Source: an uncultured Oscillospiraceae bacterium (lineage in GTDB: Bacteria; Bacillota; Clostridia; Oscillospirales; Ruminococcaceae). Taken from it: 64,000 nt of DNA. The notes under the pieces are model-generated. The model saw only the letters and a list, made by a program, of their open reading frames with translations, ran no database searches and was not told the origin of the DNA. The stretch lies in contig CAKTCT010000002.1 in assembly GCA_934539585.1 (NCBI GenBank), positions 1 to 64,000 on the forward strand. The letters are read 5' to 3'. Shown here in pieces: positions 24,950 to 33,597 of the stretch (positions within the stretch are counted from its first letter, which is position 1; each line of letters begins with the position of its first letter). The position numbers and the translations under genes are program-made.

Positions 24950-25867
24950 ATGAAACGAAAACGCATCTCTTTTCCGGCGATGATGAGGCGGGACTATCAG
25001 CTGTACATTATGATGCTGCCGGTGGTCGTTTACCTGTTCATCTTCGCGTACATCCCCATTTACGGCGTGCAGATCGCTTTTAAGGACTACAACGTGGGTC
25101 AGGGCATCCTGGGGAGCCCCTGGGTGGGATTTGACAACTTCACCCGGTTCTTCCGGTCCTTCCAGTTCTGGAACGTTTTGAAAAACACCCTGGTCCTGAG
25201 CTTATACGGGCTCATCGCCGGGTTCCCGATTCCCATTCTATTGGCGCTGATGGTGACCCAGGTCCGGCGGGAGGGCTTCAAGAAGTTCGTCCAGACCGTG
25301 ACCTATGCGCCCCACTTCATCTCCGAGGTGGTGGTGGTGGGGATGCTGTTTATCTTCCTTTCCCCCACCAGCGGCATCGTCAACATCGGGCTGGGGAAGC
25401 TGGGGGTCCAGGCCGTCAACTTCCTGGCGGAGCCGTCCATGTACAAGCACCTTTACGTCTGGTCCGGGGTGTGGCAGGGAGCGGGCTGGGGGAGTATCAT
25501 CTACATCGCCGCCCTCTCCGCGGTGAGTCCGGAGCTTTATGAGGCCGCCCGGATCGACGGGGCCTCCAAGTTCCAGCAGATCGTCCACATCGATTTCCCC
25601 AGCATCCTTCCAACGGCCACCATCCTGCTGATCATGAACGCCGGGTCCATTATGAACCAGGGGGCCCAGAAAGCCTTCCTGATGCAGACGGGGACCACGG
25701 CGGCCTCCCAGGAGATCATCGCCACCTACGTTTACAAGGTGGGTCTTATCCAGAACCAGTTCAGCTACTCCTCGGCCATCGGGCTGTTCAACAACGTTAT
25801 CAACATCATCCTCCTGGTGACGGTGAATACGGTCAGCCGGAGACTTTCGGAAAACAGCCTGTGGTGA
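24950..25867 (+). CDS. Sugar ABC transporter permease, LplB type (CUT1)
   Basis: 305 residues, six membrane segments. The N-terminal RRDYQLYIMMLPVVVYLFIFAYIPIYG and the EAA loop ELYEAARIDGASKFQQIVHIDFPS (spread over residues about 200-223) mark it as the LplB/YteP class of CUT1 permeases, which import oligosaccharides such as rhamnogalacturonides. It pairs with the YtcP-type permease that follows 16 bp later. No ATPase gene is present; this class usually relies on a shared MsmX-type ATPase encoded elsewhere. Ribosome site GAAGGAGA. Confidence 0.92.
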   Translation: MKRKRISFPAMMRRDYQLYIMMLPVVVYLFIFAYIPIYGVQIAFKDYNVGQGILGSPWVGFDNFTRFFRSFQFWNVLKNTLVLSLYGLIAGFPIPILLALMVTQVRREGFKKFVQTVTYAPHFISEVVVVGMLFIFLSPTSGIVNIGLGKLGVQAVNFLAEPSMYKHLYVWSGVWQGAGWGSIIYIAALSAVSPELYEAARIDGASKFQQIVHIDFPSILPTATILLIMNAGSIMNQGAQKAFLMQTGTTAASQEIIATYVYKVGLIQNQFSYSSAIGLFNNVINIILLVTVNTVSRRLSENSLW

Positions 25868-25883
25868 GAAAGGGGTCCCTTCC

Positions 25884-26783
25884 ATGAAAAACAAAAACGC
25901 CATCCGGTTGAGCCGGCAGGACAAGGTCTTTGAGGGGATCAGCTATGTGATCCTGTCGCTGCTGTCCCTGATCGTTCTGTATCCGCTGTACTTTATCGTC
26001 ATCGCGTCCTTTTCCGATCCCCAGATGGTCAACGGGGGGCAGGTGTTCCTGATCCCCAAGGGCATCACCTGGGACGGGTACCAGAAAATCTTCTCCTACG
26101 GCCAGCTGTGGACGGGGTACCGGAACACCATCTTCTACACCCTGCTGGGGACGGTGCTCAATGTCTCCGTGACCATGCTGACGGCGTACCCCATGTCCCG
26201 GAAGCAGTTTTACGGGAAGAAAATCTTCCTCTTTTACATGATGTTCACCATGTATTTCGGCGGCGGGCTGATCCCCACCTATCTGGTCTGCCAGAAGCTG
26301 GGGCTGGTGAACCGGTGGCCGGTGATGGTGATCCTGGGGCTGGTGTCCATCAGCAATATCATCGTCTGCATCACCTTCCTGCGGAGCTCCATTCCCACTG
26401 AGCTCTACGAGGCCGCTTACATTGACGGCATCTCTCATTTCCAGAACTTCTGGCAGATCGTGCTGCCCCTTTCCAAGCCCATTATCGCGGTGATGTGCCT
26501 TTACTACGGCGTGGGCCACTGGAACGACTACTGGAAGGGCATGATTTACCTGAACGACCAGAAGCTCTACCCCTTACAGCTGATCCTCCGGGGGATTCTG
26601 ACCCTGGATCAGATCGATTTCAGTCTCCTTACGGATTATGAGGAAATTCTTCGGCTGCAAAGCCGAAAGGAACTCATTAAATACGGCATCATTATTGTGT
26701 CCACGGTTCCGATGCTGGTAATCTATCCATTTCTGCAAAAATACTTTGTAAAGGGGGTCATGATCGGTTCTCTGAAAGGCTGA
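25884..26783 (+). CDS. Sugar ABC transporter permease, YtcP type (CUT1)
   Basis: 299 residues, six membrane segments, second permease of the heterodimer. The family motifs VILSLLSLIVLYPLYFIVIASF near the N-terminus, the PMSRKQFYGKKIF loop and the EAA motif ELYEAAYIDGISHFQNFWQI are visible, and the C-terminus KYFVKGVMIGSLKG is typical. Ribosome site AAAGGGG upstream of the ATG. It sits between the LplB-type permease and the binding protein as in other lplB-ytcP-lplA style operons. Confidence 0.92.
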   Translation: MKNKNAIRLSRQDKVFEGISYVILSLLSLIVLYPLYFIVIASFSDPQMVNGGQVFLIPKGITWDGYQKIFSYGQLWTGYRNTIFYTLLGTVLNVSVTMLTAYPMSRKQFYGKKIFLFYMMFTMYFGGGLIPTYLVCQKLGLVNRWPVMVILGLVSISNIIVCITFLRSSIPTELYEAAYIDGISHFQNFWQIVLPLSKPIIAVMCLYYGVGHWNDYWKGMIYLNDQKLYPLQLILRGILTLDQIDFSLLTDYEEILRLQSRKELIKYGIIIVSTVPMLVIYPFLQKYFVKGVMIGSLKG

Positions 26784-26820
26784 CAGACTTGGAACTTTAA
26801 TTTTGAAAGGAGTACCCCAT

Positions 26821-28488
26821 ATGAAAAAGCATCTGCTTCGCGCTATGACGTTTGCCGCTGTGGCAGCCATTTCCGCTTCGGCTCTGGCCGGATGCGGCGG
26901 AAACGGCGACGCCGGTTCTTCGACCCCTTCCTCCAAGCCCGCTTCCTCCGCTCCCGCCTCCAGCGCTGCCGAAGAAAAAGAGACGATCCACGTGGGCCAG
27001 CTGCCGCTGGTGGACGAGAAAGCCACCATTTCCATCGGCACCCTCATCAACGATGGCGCTCCCGGAAATGACAGCATCCGTTTTTGGAAAGAGCTGGAGG
27101 AAAAGACCAACGTCCATGTGGAATGGTCCGACACCATGAAAAGCGCCTGGGCCGAGAAGAAAAACGTTCTGGTGGCCGCGGATAACCAGCCGGATATGTA
27201 TCTGTCTATGGGAATCTTCACCGCCGATGACGTTTTGAACCTTGGTACCAGCGGGAAATTCCAGACCATCGAACAGTACATCGACGATTATATGCCCAAT
27301 CTTGCCGCTTATTTTGCGGAGCATCCCGAATGGAAAAGTATGGACACCGCTCCTGACGGCCACATTTACAATGTTCCGAACATCATGGAGGTCGGCGGCG
27401 GCCACTTCTACATCAGCAACATTCCCTTTATCAACCAGGGCTGGATGGAAAAGGTGAACCTTTCCTTCGAATGGAATTCCGACCCTGCGGTTCCCCTGAC
27501 TGCCGAGCAGTTCAAGGAAATCCTGACCGCCTTTAAGACCCAGGACCCCAATGGCAACGGCAAGGCCGATGAGATCCCTCTTTCGCTGTCTTCCGCGGAC
27601 ATCCTGTATGATTTCGGCGCCTCCTTCGGTATCCTTGGCAAGGGCGTTATGGTCAAGGGCGACAAGGTAGTTTGGTCTATTATGCAGCCGGAGTTCAAGG
27701 AATTTGTCACCTGGCTCAACGATCTGTGGAAGGACGGCCTGCTGGACGTGGAGACCTTTACCCAGAACGGTTCCATGTACAACTCGAAGCTGACCAATCC
27801 GGACGATATCCTTGGCTTCACCACCTCCTGGCGGGTGGGCTCCACCCAGACCGGCCCGGATGACAACCGGTTTACCTTGAGCACGCCGATCAAGATCGAG
27901 GGCCACGATGCGGCTTGGCCCAAGGGACAGTCCTTCTCCATTGAGCGCGGCAACTGCGTTCTGACCTCCTCCGCAAAGAATCCGGAGCTCTGCCTGGCCT
28001 GGGCGGACAATCTGCTGACCCCGGAAAATTCCCTGCAGATCAACAGCGCCCAGCTTATCGGCGAGCACCTGGAAAAGAAGGCTGACGGCACCTATCATCA
28101 GCTCCGGCCTATCGACTGGAACCGGGAAGGCGAGGACCTGCTGATGCCCGGATCGAAGCTGTTCATCGTCACCAAGGAAGAATGGCACAAGCAGGATGTG
28201 CTGCCCCCTGTGTCCATCCAGAAGGACCCGGTGGAGGACCTCTATCTGGCCAACTATTCTCCCAAGGGCTTCTCCCGGATTCCTGACGTGTGGATGACCA
28301 TTGACGACGCCAAGACCGTTAACCGCATTCTCTCCGAGGTGACGCCGTACATCGACTCGCTGTTCGCCAGCTGGGTCACGGAAGGCACCCTGGACAAGAC
28401 CTGGGACGAGGCCCAGTCCACCCTGGTCAACATGGGCGCAAATGAGGCATTGGAGATTTACCAAAAGTACTACGACGCGACGAAATAA
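26821..28488 (+). CDS. Extracellular sugar-binding lipoprotein of the ABC transporter
   Basis: 555 residues, larger than typical binding proteins and characteristic of LplA-type CUT1 receptors. The signal peptide ends in the lipobox ALAGC (Cys about residue 25), followed by a Ser/Pro-rich linker. The ATG at 26821 is used because GAAAGGAG lies just upstream. Motifs such as NGNGKADEIPL (a calcium-like loop also seen in LplA relatives) support the family. It captures an oligosaccharide outside the cell and delivers it to the two permeases encoded upstream. The gene has less G+C-biased codon choice than its neighbours, fitting high expression. A terminator follows. Confidence 0.9.
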   Translation: MKKHLLRAMTFAAVAAISASALAGCGGNGDAGSSTPSSKPASSAPASSAAEEKETIHVGQLPLVDEKATISIGTLINDGAPGNDSIRFWKELEEKTNVHVEWSDTMKSAWAEKKNVLVAADNQPDMYLSMGIFTADDVLNLGTSGKFQTIEQYIDDYMPNLAAYFAEHPEWKSMDTAPDGHIYNVPNIMEVGGGHFYISNIPFINQGWMEKVNLSFEWNSDPAVPLTAEQFKEILTAFKTQDPNGNGKADEIPLSLSSADILYDFGASFGILGKGVMVKGDKVVWSIMQPEFKEFVTWLNDLWKDGLLDVETFTQNGSMYNSKLTNPDDILGFTTSWRVGSTQTGPDDNRFTLSTPIKIEGHDAAWPKGQSFSIERGNCVLTSSAKNPELCLAWADNLLTPENSLQINSAQLIGEHLEKKADGTYHQLRPIDWNREGEDLLMPGSKLFIVTKEEWHKQDVLPPVSIQKDPVEDLYLANYSPKGFSRIPDVWMTIDDAKTVNRILSEVTPYIDSLFASWVTEGTLDKTWDEAQSTLVNMGANEALEIYQKYYDATK

Positions 28489-28498
28489 CGGAACGTAA

Positions 28499-28531
28499 AA
28501 AGATCGGAGCGGAATTCCTGCTCCGGTCTTT
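28499..28531 (+). terminator. Terminator of the sugar transporter operon
   Basis: AAAGATCGGAGC and GCTCCGGTCTTT form a 12-bp stem with one G-T pair; the short T run within its 3' arm is followed by GGCATTT. It separates this operon from the convergent pyroglutamyl peptidase gene. Confidence 0.75.
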
Positions 28532-28537
28532 GGCATT

Positions 28538-29152
28538 TCAGAGGGTTTCTCCGCTGAGGAAGGCGGTGAGGGCGGTCTCCAGGGCCAGAATCTGGGTCTC
28601 CAGGGAGAGGGAGGGGGTGTGGCTGCGGAACACCGTCTGGGCGGGGAGGAAGGGGAGGTGGATGAATCCGCCGTAACGGCGGGGGTAATGGGCGGCGATC
28701 TCCTCCATGACCCGGTAGAACAGGTGGTTGCAGACGAAGGTTCCGGCGGTGTAGCTGACCGCGGCGGGGACCCCGGCCATGCGGACGGCTTCGGCCATTT
28801 TTTTCACCGGCAGGTTGGTGAAACAGGCGGGGGCCCCGCCGGGGGTGATGGGGACGTCCTGGGGCTGGTTGCCCTGGTTGTCGGGGATGGAGGCGTCGTC
28901 CAGGTTCACGGCCACCCGTTCAAAGGAGACCTCGAAGCGGCCGCCGGCCTGGCCCACGCAGATGACGGCGTCGGCTCCGATGCGGGCGGCTTCGGCGTTG
29001 GTCAGCTCCTCGGCGGCCCCGAAAACCGTGGGGACCAGGAGCTTATGGAGCCGGTGGGGGCCCCAGTCCTCTTTCAGCCGGGAGACCACCTCCCAGGCGG
29101 GGTTGACGGACGCGCCGCCAAAGGGATCGAATGCGGTAAGCAGAATATTCAT
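28538..29152 (-). CDS. pcp: Pyroglutamyl-peptidase I
   Basis: 204 residues, cytosolic cysteine peptidase (family C15) that removes N-terminal pyroglutamate from peptides. The catalytic triad is visible: Glu78 in RFEVSFERVAVN, Cys141 in GTFVCNHLFY and His165 in GFIHLPFLP. The N-terminus ILLTAFDPFGG is the family hallmark. The start has AGGAGGAA upstream and follows the stop of the methyltransferase by 9 bp, so the two are co-transcribed. Confidence 0.95.
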   Translation of the reverse strand: MNILLTAFDPFGGASVNPAWEVVSRLKEDWGPHRLHKLLVPTVFGAAEELTNAEAARIGADAVICVGQAGGRFEVSFERVAVNLDDASIPDNQGNQPQDVPITPGGAPACFTNLPVKKMAEAVRMAGVPAAVSYTAGTFVCNHLFYRVMEEIAAHYPRRYGGFIHLPFLPAQTVFRSHTPSLSLETQILALETALTAFLSGETL

Positions 29153-29161
29153 GGGTTCCTC

Positions 29162-29722
29162 CTAGATTTCTTTGAGAATAAAGGCGGGGATGGGCGGGTT
29201 GTTGGGGCGGTTCCAGAATTCCGTCAGCAGGACGGTGAAGGCTTTGCTGTCGATGGTGCGGAGGTAGGCGGTCAGGGCGTCTTTTTCCTCGAAGCCGCTG
29301 TCGCCGCCGTAGTAGATGCAGAGGCTCATGACGCCGCCGGGCTTTAAGAGCCGGAGGCCTTGCTCGATGGCGGGAATGCTGGTCTCCGCACGGGTGAAGA
29401 TGCGGTGGTCGCCCCGGGGGAGGTAGCCGAAGTTGAAGACGATGGCGTCCACGGTTCCGGGCTGGGCGTAGCGCTCCATGTGGCTGTGGCTGTCCAGGAT
29501 CACCTGGGCGGTGAGGTTCCGCTCCGCAAGGAGGGCTTTGGTGGAGTCCACGGCCTCCTGCTGGACGTCGAAGGCCAGGACGCGGCCGGTCTCCCCCACC
29601 AGGGAGCAGAGGAAAGCGGTGTCGTTTCCCCGGCCGGCGGTGGCGTCGATGCAGAAGCCGCCGGAGGGGACCCGCTGGCGGAGAAATTCGTGGGCGATGA
29701 CAAGGGTGTTGAGTCCGGGCAT
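29162..29722 (-). CDS. mnmM: Class I SAM methyltransferase, MnmM/YtqB type
   Basis: 186 residues. It matches the PF06962 family (YtqB), one member of which was shown to be the tRNA mnm5s2U34 methyltransferase MnmM. Motifs: CIDATAGRGNDTAFLC (SAM loop), VLAFDVQQEAV (acidic residue binding ribose), and VFNFGYLPRGDH, a motif characteristic of this family. It acts on tRNA wobble uridine if the assignment is right. GAAAGGAG precedes the ATG, 16 bp after the LuxR regulator stop codon. Confidence 0.85.
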   Translation of the reverse strand: MPGLNTLVIAHEFLRQRVPSGGFCIDATAGRGNDTAFLCSLVGETGRVLAFDVQQEAVDSTKALLAERNLTAQVILDSHSHMERYAQPGTVDAIVFNFGYLPRGDHRIFTRAETSIPAIEQGLRLLKPGGVMSLCIYYGGDSGFEEKDALTAYLRTIDSKAFTVLLTEFWNRPNNPPIPAFILKEI

Positions 29723-29738
29723 AGGTGCTCCTTTCGGG

Positions 29739-32219
29739 TCAGTGGGTATCCAGAAGGGCGGCCAGACGTTCCCGCTTGGTCCGGGTGTCGCCTTCGATCT
29801 GGAGCTTGGCGTAGATGCGGTTGACGTACTGCTTTACCGTGCCCTCGGAGAGGTAGAGCCTGGCGGCGATCTCCTTGTTGGAGGTTCTGGCAGCGGCCAG
29901 GAAGGCGATCTCCATTTCCCGGTCGGTGAGGGCGGCGGCTTCGGCGGGGCGGGCGATCCGCTGGCGGAGTCGGGCGCAGCGGGCTTCCATATCGCGGCCC
30001 AGCTGGGCGGCCCGGGCCTGGAAGGGGTCGTCCTCCCGGAAAAGCGGGGCCAGGTCCCGGTAGTTTTCGGCGAAAGGCAGGAGGATGCCGTCGGGCCGGG
30101 CGGAATCCAGGGCTTTCCGGAACAGGGCGGCGGCTTCGGCGGGGCGGCCCAGCTTTTGGTAGGCGGCGGCGGTCTGGAGCCGGACGTGGAGGCTCACCAG
30201 GGCGTAATGAAGTCCGCTGCAAAGGGCCAGAAGGGAGTCGCTGCACCCGATGACGTCGGTGTACCGGCCCTGGGCCAGGCGGACCTGGTTTTCGATGAGG
30301 ATGAGCATGGGCCTGGCGGGATTCAGGATGTTCACATCGCCCAGCTGGTGGTTGGCGAAAAGCGGGGGAACCTTTTCCGGCGCGCCCAGGAGGGCGCAGT
30401 AGTAGGCCAGGGCGCTTTCAAAGGTCAGCAGGAGGGTGGCGTCCCGGCGGCGCTTCAGCTGTTCCCGTTCTTCGGCGGGGTCCAGGGAGAAGGGGGATTC
30501 CGGGTCCGCCAGGTGGAGGCGGAGGGCCAGGAGGTCGCAGCAGAGGGCGATGTAGGTCTGGTCCCGCTCCTGGGCCCGGTAGCGGGCCTTGGCGTTCAGG
30601 AGCCGGGCGGCGGGGAAATCCCCGCGGAGGAAGGCGGCTTCGGCCTCCATGACCTGCTCCGCGCCGGCACCGTGCTCCGACGTGACCCGGTAGTAGTAGG
30701 GCATGGCCCGGTTCATGGTCCGGACCTCGGCGTCCAGCTGGCCGGGGGTCCGGTGGAACATCATCAGCACCGAGGGGGAGCCGAAGGTGAAGGAGCCGTA
30801 GGTCCGGATGGAGACGGCGGGGCGGGTCATCTGGCGGCAGGCGCTTTGGTGGAGGCGGCTCATGCCTTCGATGTCGTTGTAGCAGAGGAAGCTCATGATC
30901 AGGTCGCACTCGCCCAGGAGGTTCCCACGGTCCCCGGCGGGGAGGGCGGGGTCCTCCACGGCGGCCAGGAGGAGGGCTTTCAGCTCCAGCATCTCCTTGA
31001 ATTTTCCCCAGGAAAAAAACCGGCGCATCAGGACCAGGATGGCCCGGGGGTCGGCTTTTACCGTCTCCGGGGGGCATTTTTGGAGCTGGGCCAGGACGGC
31101 GGCGGGGTTCCGGGAGGCCAGCATCACCCCGGCGTCCTCGGCCACGGCCCGGAGCCAGCCGGAGGGGTCCTCCCCCTGCTCATAGGCGGCCATGGCCTGG
31201 AGGTACTGGCCCTGGGCCTCGTACCACCGGCCGTAGCGGGAAAGGCAGGCCCGCTGCTTTTCCCGGTCCAGGCGGGCGAAGATGGTCCCGGCGCAGGCTT
31301 TCATCATGTGGTGGAACCGGTAGCCGCCGTCGGGGAGCCGGGTGACGAAGGCGTTCTGCTCTGTCAGGGAGGAGAGCAGCGGCTCCACCTCGGCAAGGCC
31401 GGTGACGGCCCGGGCCATGGGGGCGGAGAATTCGTCGGCCAGGCTCATGACGGCCAGGAATTCCTGCTCCGGGGGGCCCAGGGGGTCCAGAAGGGCGGAG
31501 GTGAACATCTGGTAGATGTCCGCGCTGCCGTCCATGAGGGCGCCGGTTTCCGTCAGGGAGCGGAGGTTCAGGTAAATGGCGGAGAACCAGCCCTCGCTGG
31601 AGCGGAGGAGGTCCTCCACCTGGCGGTCATTGAGCCGTGCGCCGCAGAGACGGGCGTAAGCGGAGAGCTCTGTGTGGTTCAGCCGCAGCTGTCCCGCGCC
31701 GATCTGGTGGAGGCGGCTGCCCAGGCGGACGACGGCTCCGCCGGAGAGGAAGCTGTCCCGGCTGGCGGCGATGAGGTGGACGTTTTCCGGCATCCGGTTG
31801 GCCAGGGAGCAGAGAAAGTCCGTGACCCGGCCGTCGCTGAGGAGGTGGAAGTCGTCCAGGAAGATGTAACAGGGCCGCTCCCCGGCCAGGGTGCGGCAGA
31901 GCTCATCTTCCAGAAGGGCGGCGCTTTCCCGGTCGGCGGGGCAGGGGTACTCCGAAAGGAAGGGGAGGCCCTGGCAGGCAAAGGCGTTCTGCACCCGTTT
32001 CCAGAACAGGGGGAGGTCGTCGTCGTAGATGCTGACGCGGATCACCTCCGCCCGGTCCTCCTTGGCGCGGCGGTTGAGGAACCAGTTGACGGCGGTGGTT
32101 TTTCCGTAGCCCATGGGGGCCACCACAGCGGTCAGGGGGCAGCGGGAGATGGGCCGGAGACATTCCTGGACCCGTTCGGAGATATAAACGGCATTCAGGC
32201 TGCGTTTGGTTCTGGGCAT
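29739..32219 (-). CDS. MalT-type LuxR-family ATP-dependent transcriptional regulator
   Basis: 826 residues, signal-transduction ATPase (STAND/LAL) architecture. N-terminal NTPase domain with Walker A VVAPMGYGKTTAVNW and Walker B CYIFLDDFHLL, winged-helix and arm regions, a long TPR-like helical middle (about 350-740), and a C-terminal LuxR HTH (LTDREMEIAFLAAA, SNKEIAARLYLSEGTVKQYVN). The ATG at 32219 is chosen for the AGGTG site upstream; an earlier in-frame ATG at 32282 has none. MalT-like proteins bind an inducer and ATP, oligomerise and activate transcription. The inducer is unknown. Possible co-transcription with mnmM and pcp downstream. Confidence 0.88.
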   Translation of the reverse strand: MPRTKRSLNAVYISERVQECLRPISRCPLTAVVAPMGYGKTTAVNWFLNRRAKEDRAEVIRVSIYDDDLPLFWKRVQNAFACQGLPFLSEYPCPADRESAALLEDELCRTLAGERPCYIFLDDFHLLSDGRVTDFLCSLANRMPENVHLIAASRDSFLSGGAVVRLGSRLHQIGAGQLRLNHTELSAYARLCGARLNDRQVEDLLRSSEGWFSAIYLNLRSLTETGALMDGSADIYQMFTSALLDPLGPPEQEFLAVMSLADEFSAPMARAVTGLAEVEPLLSSLTEQNAFVTRLPDGGYRFHHMMKACAGTIFARLDREKQRACLSRYGRWYEAQGQYLQAMAAYEQGEDPSGWLRAVAEDAGVMLASRNPAAVLAQLQKCPPETVKADPRAILVLMRRFFSWGKFKEMLELKALLLAAVEDPALPAGDRGNLLGECDLIMSFLCYNDIEGMSRLHQSACRQMTRPAVSIRTYGSFTFGSPSVLMMFHRTPGQLDAEVRTMNRAMPYYYRVTSEHGAGAEQVMEAEAAFLRGDFPAARLLNAKARYRAQERDQTYIALCCDLLALRLHLADPESPFSLDPAEEREQLKRRRDATLLLTFESALAYYCALLGAPEKVPPLFANHQLGDVNILNPARPMLILIENQVRLAQGRYTDVIGCSDSLLALCSGLHYALVSLHVRLQTAAAYQKLGRPAEAAALFRKALDSARPDGILLPFAENYRDLAPLFREDDPFQARAAQLGRDMEARCARLRQRIARPAEAAALTDREMEIAFLAAARTSNKEIAARLYLSEGTVKQYVNRIYAKLQIEGDTRTKRERLAALLDTH

Positions 32220-32310
32220 GTGGCACCTCGCTTTTTTCGGAGATTCTCCTTCCAGTATACCGGATTTCCGGCGTTTTCGCAATCCCCGGCGGGGCGTTTT
32301 CCGGAAAAAA

Positions 32311-32335
32311 GCCCATCCCCGGAGCGGGGATGGGC
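32311..32335 (-). terminator. Terminator after the cytidylate-kinase-like gene
   Basis: Perfect 10-bp stem GCCCATCCCC/GGGGATGGGC followed on the minus strand by six T residues. Confidence 0.9.
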
Positions 32336-32363
32336 AGAAATTCGTTGGAGAGACGCCGGGAAC

Positions 32364-32993
32364 TTACCCCCGTAGCCCTTCGGCCTGGGCGATGAAGGAG
32401 CGGATGACCTCCACGCAGCCGTCCACGCCGATCTTGGCGCTGTTCAGGGAAAGGTCGTAGTTTTCCGCACGGCCCCATTTGAGGTTGGTGTAGAAATTAT
32501 AGTAGGCGGCCCGCTTTTTGTCGGTTTTCTGAATCTGCTCCTGGGCCCGGTCGGCGGAGAGGTTGTAGTAGGTGGTGGCCCGGCTGACCCGGTCCTCCAT
32601 GTCGGAATAGATGTAGACGTTGACGCAGTTCGGGTTCTCCCGGAGGACGTAATCGGCGCAGCGGCCCACGATGACGCAGGGACCCTTGGCGGCCAGCTTG
32701 CGGATGACCTCCGACTGGACCAGGAAAACCTTGTCGTTGAGGGGCAGGTCAGGGACGCCGGCCATGCCGTGGAGGAGGTAGGCGTTCATGGAAAGGGTGT
32801 ACAGAAGACTGTTGGCCGCCTTTTCGTCGGCTTTTTCGAAGATTTCCTTGCTCATGCCGCTTTCTTCGGCGGACATGGTGATGAGTTCCTTGTCGTAGAA
32901 GGGAATGTCCAGAGCCTCCGCCAGCTTTCTGCCGATGAATCTGCCGCCGCTGCCGTATTGTCTGCTGATGGTGATGATGGTGTCGTTTGCCAT
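32364..32993 (-). CDS. Cytidylate kinase-like protein (PF13189)
   Basis: 209 residues, cytosolic. It begins with IITISRQYGSGGRFIGRKLAE, the variant P-loop of the cytidylate-kinase-like family, and carries the lid/substrate-type region VIVGRCADYVL and MEDRVSRA. The family is related to CMP kinase, but its substrate in Firmicutes is not established, and many genomes encode a true Cmk as well. It has its own promoter (33033-33061) and terminator, so it is a single-gene unit. AAAGGAG precedes the ATG. Confidence 0.85.
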   Translation of the reverse strand: MANDTIITISRQYGSGGRFIGRKLAEALDIPFYDKELITMSAEESGMSKEIFEKADEKAANSLLYTLSMNAYLLHGMAGVPDLPLNDKVFLVQSEVIRKLAAKGPCVIVGRCADYVLRENPNCVNVYIYSDMEDRVSRATTYYNLSADRAQEQIQKTDKKRAAYYNFYTNLKWGRAENYDLSLNSAKIGVDGCVEVIRSFIAQAEGLRG

Positions 32994-33032
32994 ACGGATC
33001 GCTCCTTTAATAGAATGGGGGTCTGTACTTAA

Positions 33033-33061
33033 AGTATAGCAATTCTATACAGGATTGTCAA
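33033..33061 (-). promoter_or_regulatory. Promoter of the cytidylate-kinase-like gene
   Basis: Minus strand: consensus -35 TTGACA (33061-33056), 17-bp spacer, -10 TATACT (33038-33033), 40 bases before the start codon. The spacer carries TATAGAATTGCTATA, a palindrome (TATAG/CTATA) that could be an operator. Confidence 0.8.
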
Positions 33062-33109
33062 GATATTTCAGGCAATTTTATAATTTGCGACGATTCACGG
33101 CAAAAGAAA

Positions 33110-33138
33110 CCGGCCCGCAGAATGGCTCTGCGGGCCGG
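33110..33138 (-). terminator. Terminator of the ior/paaK operon
   Basis: 11-bp stem CCGGCCCGCAG/CTGCGGGCCGG, followed on the minus strand by TTTCTTTT. It lies just after the ACT-domain gene. Confidence 0.9.
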
Positions 33139-33150
33139 AAGGGGGTGCGG

Positions 33151-33582
33151 TTACATGCCGTAGACCTCGTCCTCGGAGACCAGCTTGACGCCGGATTCCT
33201 GGAGGACCTGGGCGGCCCGTTCGTTGTCCTCCACCCGGAGGATGACGTAGGCGGTGTCCACGCTCTTGGAGATGAAGGCGTACATGTACTCCACGCTGAT
33301 GTGGTGCTCGAACAGGGTCTTCATGGGAGCGGCCAGTCCGCCGGGCTGGTCGTGGATGCCGATGGCCAGGACCTTGGTCAGGGCCACGGTGTAGCCGTGC
33401 TTTTTCAGCATTTCCTCGGCCTTATCCGGGTCGTTGACGATGAGGCGCAGGATGCCGAAGTCGTTGGTATCCGCCACGGAGAGGGCGCGGATATCGACGC
33501 CGGCCTCGGCCAGAAGGGTCGTGATCTCCGCCAGACGGCCCGCCTTGTTTTCCACAAATACCGAAATCTGTTTGATAATCAT
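33151..33582 (-). CDS. ACT-domain protein
   Basis: 143 residues with two ACT domains in tandem (IIKQISVFVENKAGRLAEI at the start, AIGIHDQPGGLAAPM in the middle). Similar two-ACT proteins sit at the end of indolepyruvate oxidoreductase/acyl-CoA ligase operons in Clostridia and archaea. ACT domains bind amino acids, so it probably senses aromatic or branched amino acids for the enzymes of this operon. No DNA-binding domain is present, so control would be through protein contact. Ribosome site AAAGGGTGG. Confidence 0.88.
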   Translation of the reverse strand: MIIKQISVFVENKAGRLAEITTLLAEAGVDIRALSVADTNDFGILRLIVNDPDKAEEMLKKHGYTVALTKVLAIGIHDQPGGLAAPMKTLFEHHISVEYMYAFISKSVDTAYVILRVEDNERAAQVLQESGVKLVSEDEVYGM

Positions 33583-33597
33583 ACTGCCACCCTTTCT

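Noticed and set aside
29478..32375. 965-codon open frame antisense to the LuxR regulator
   Set aside because: Antisense shadow of a clearly recognisable MalT-type gene.
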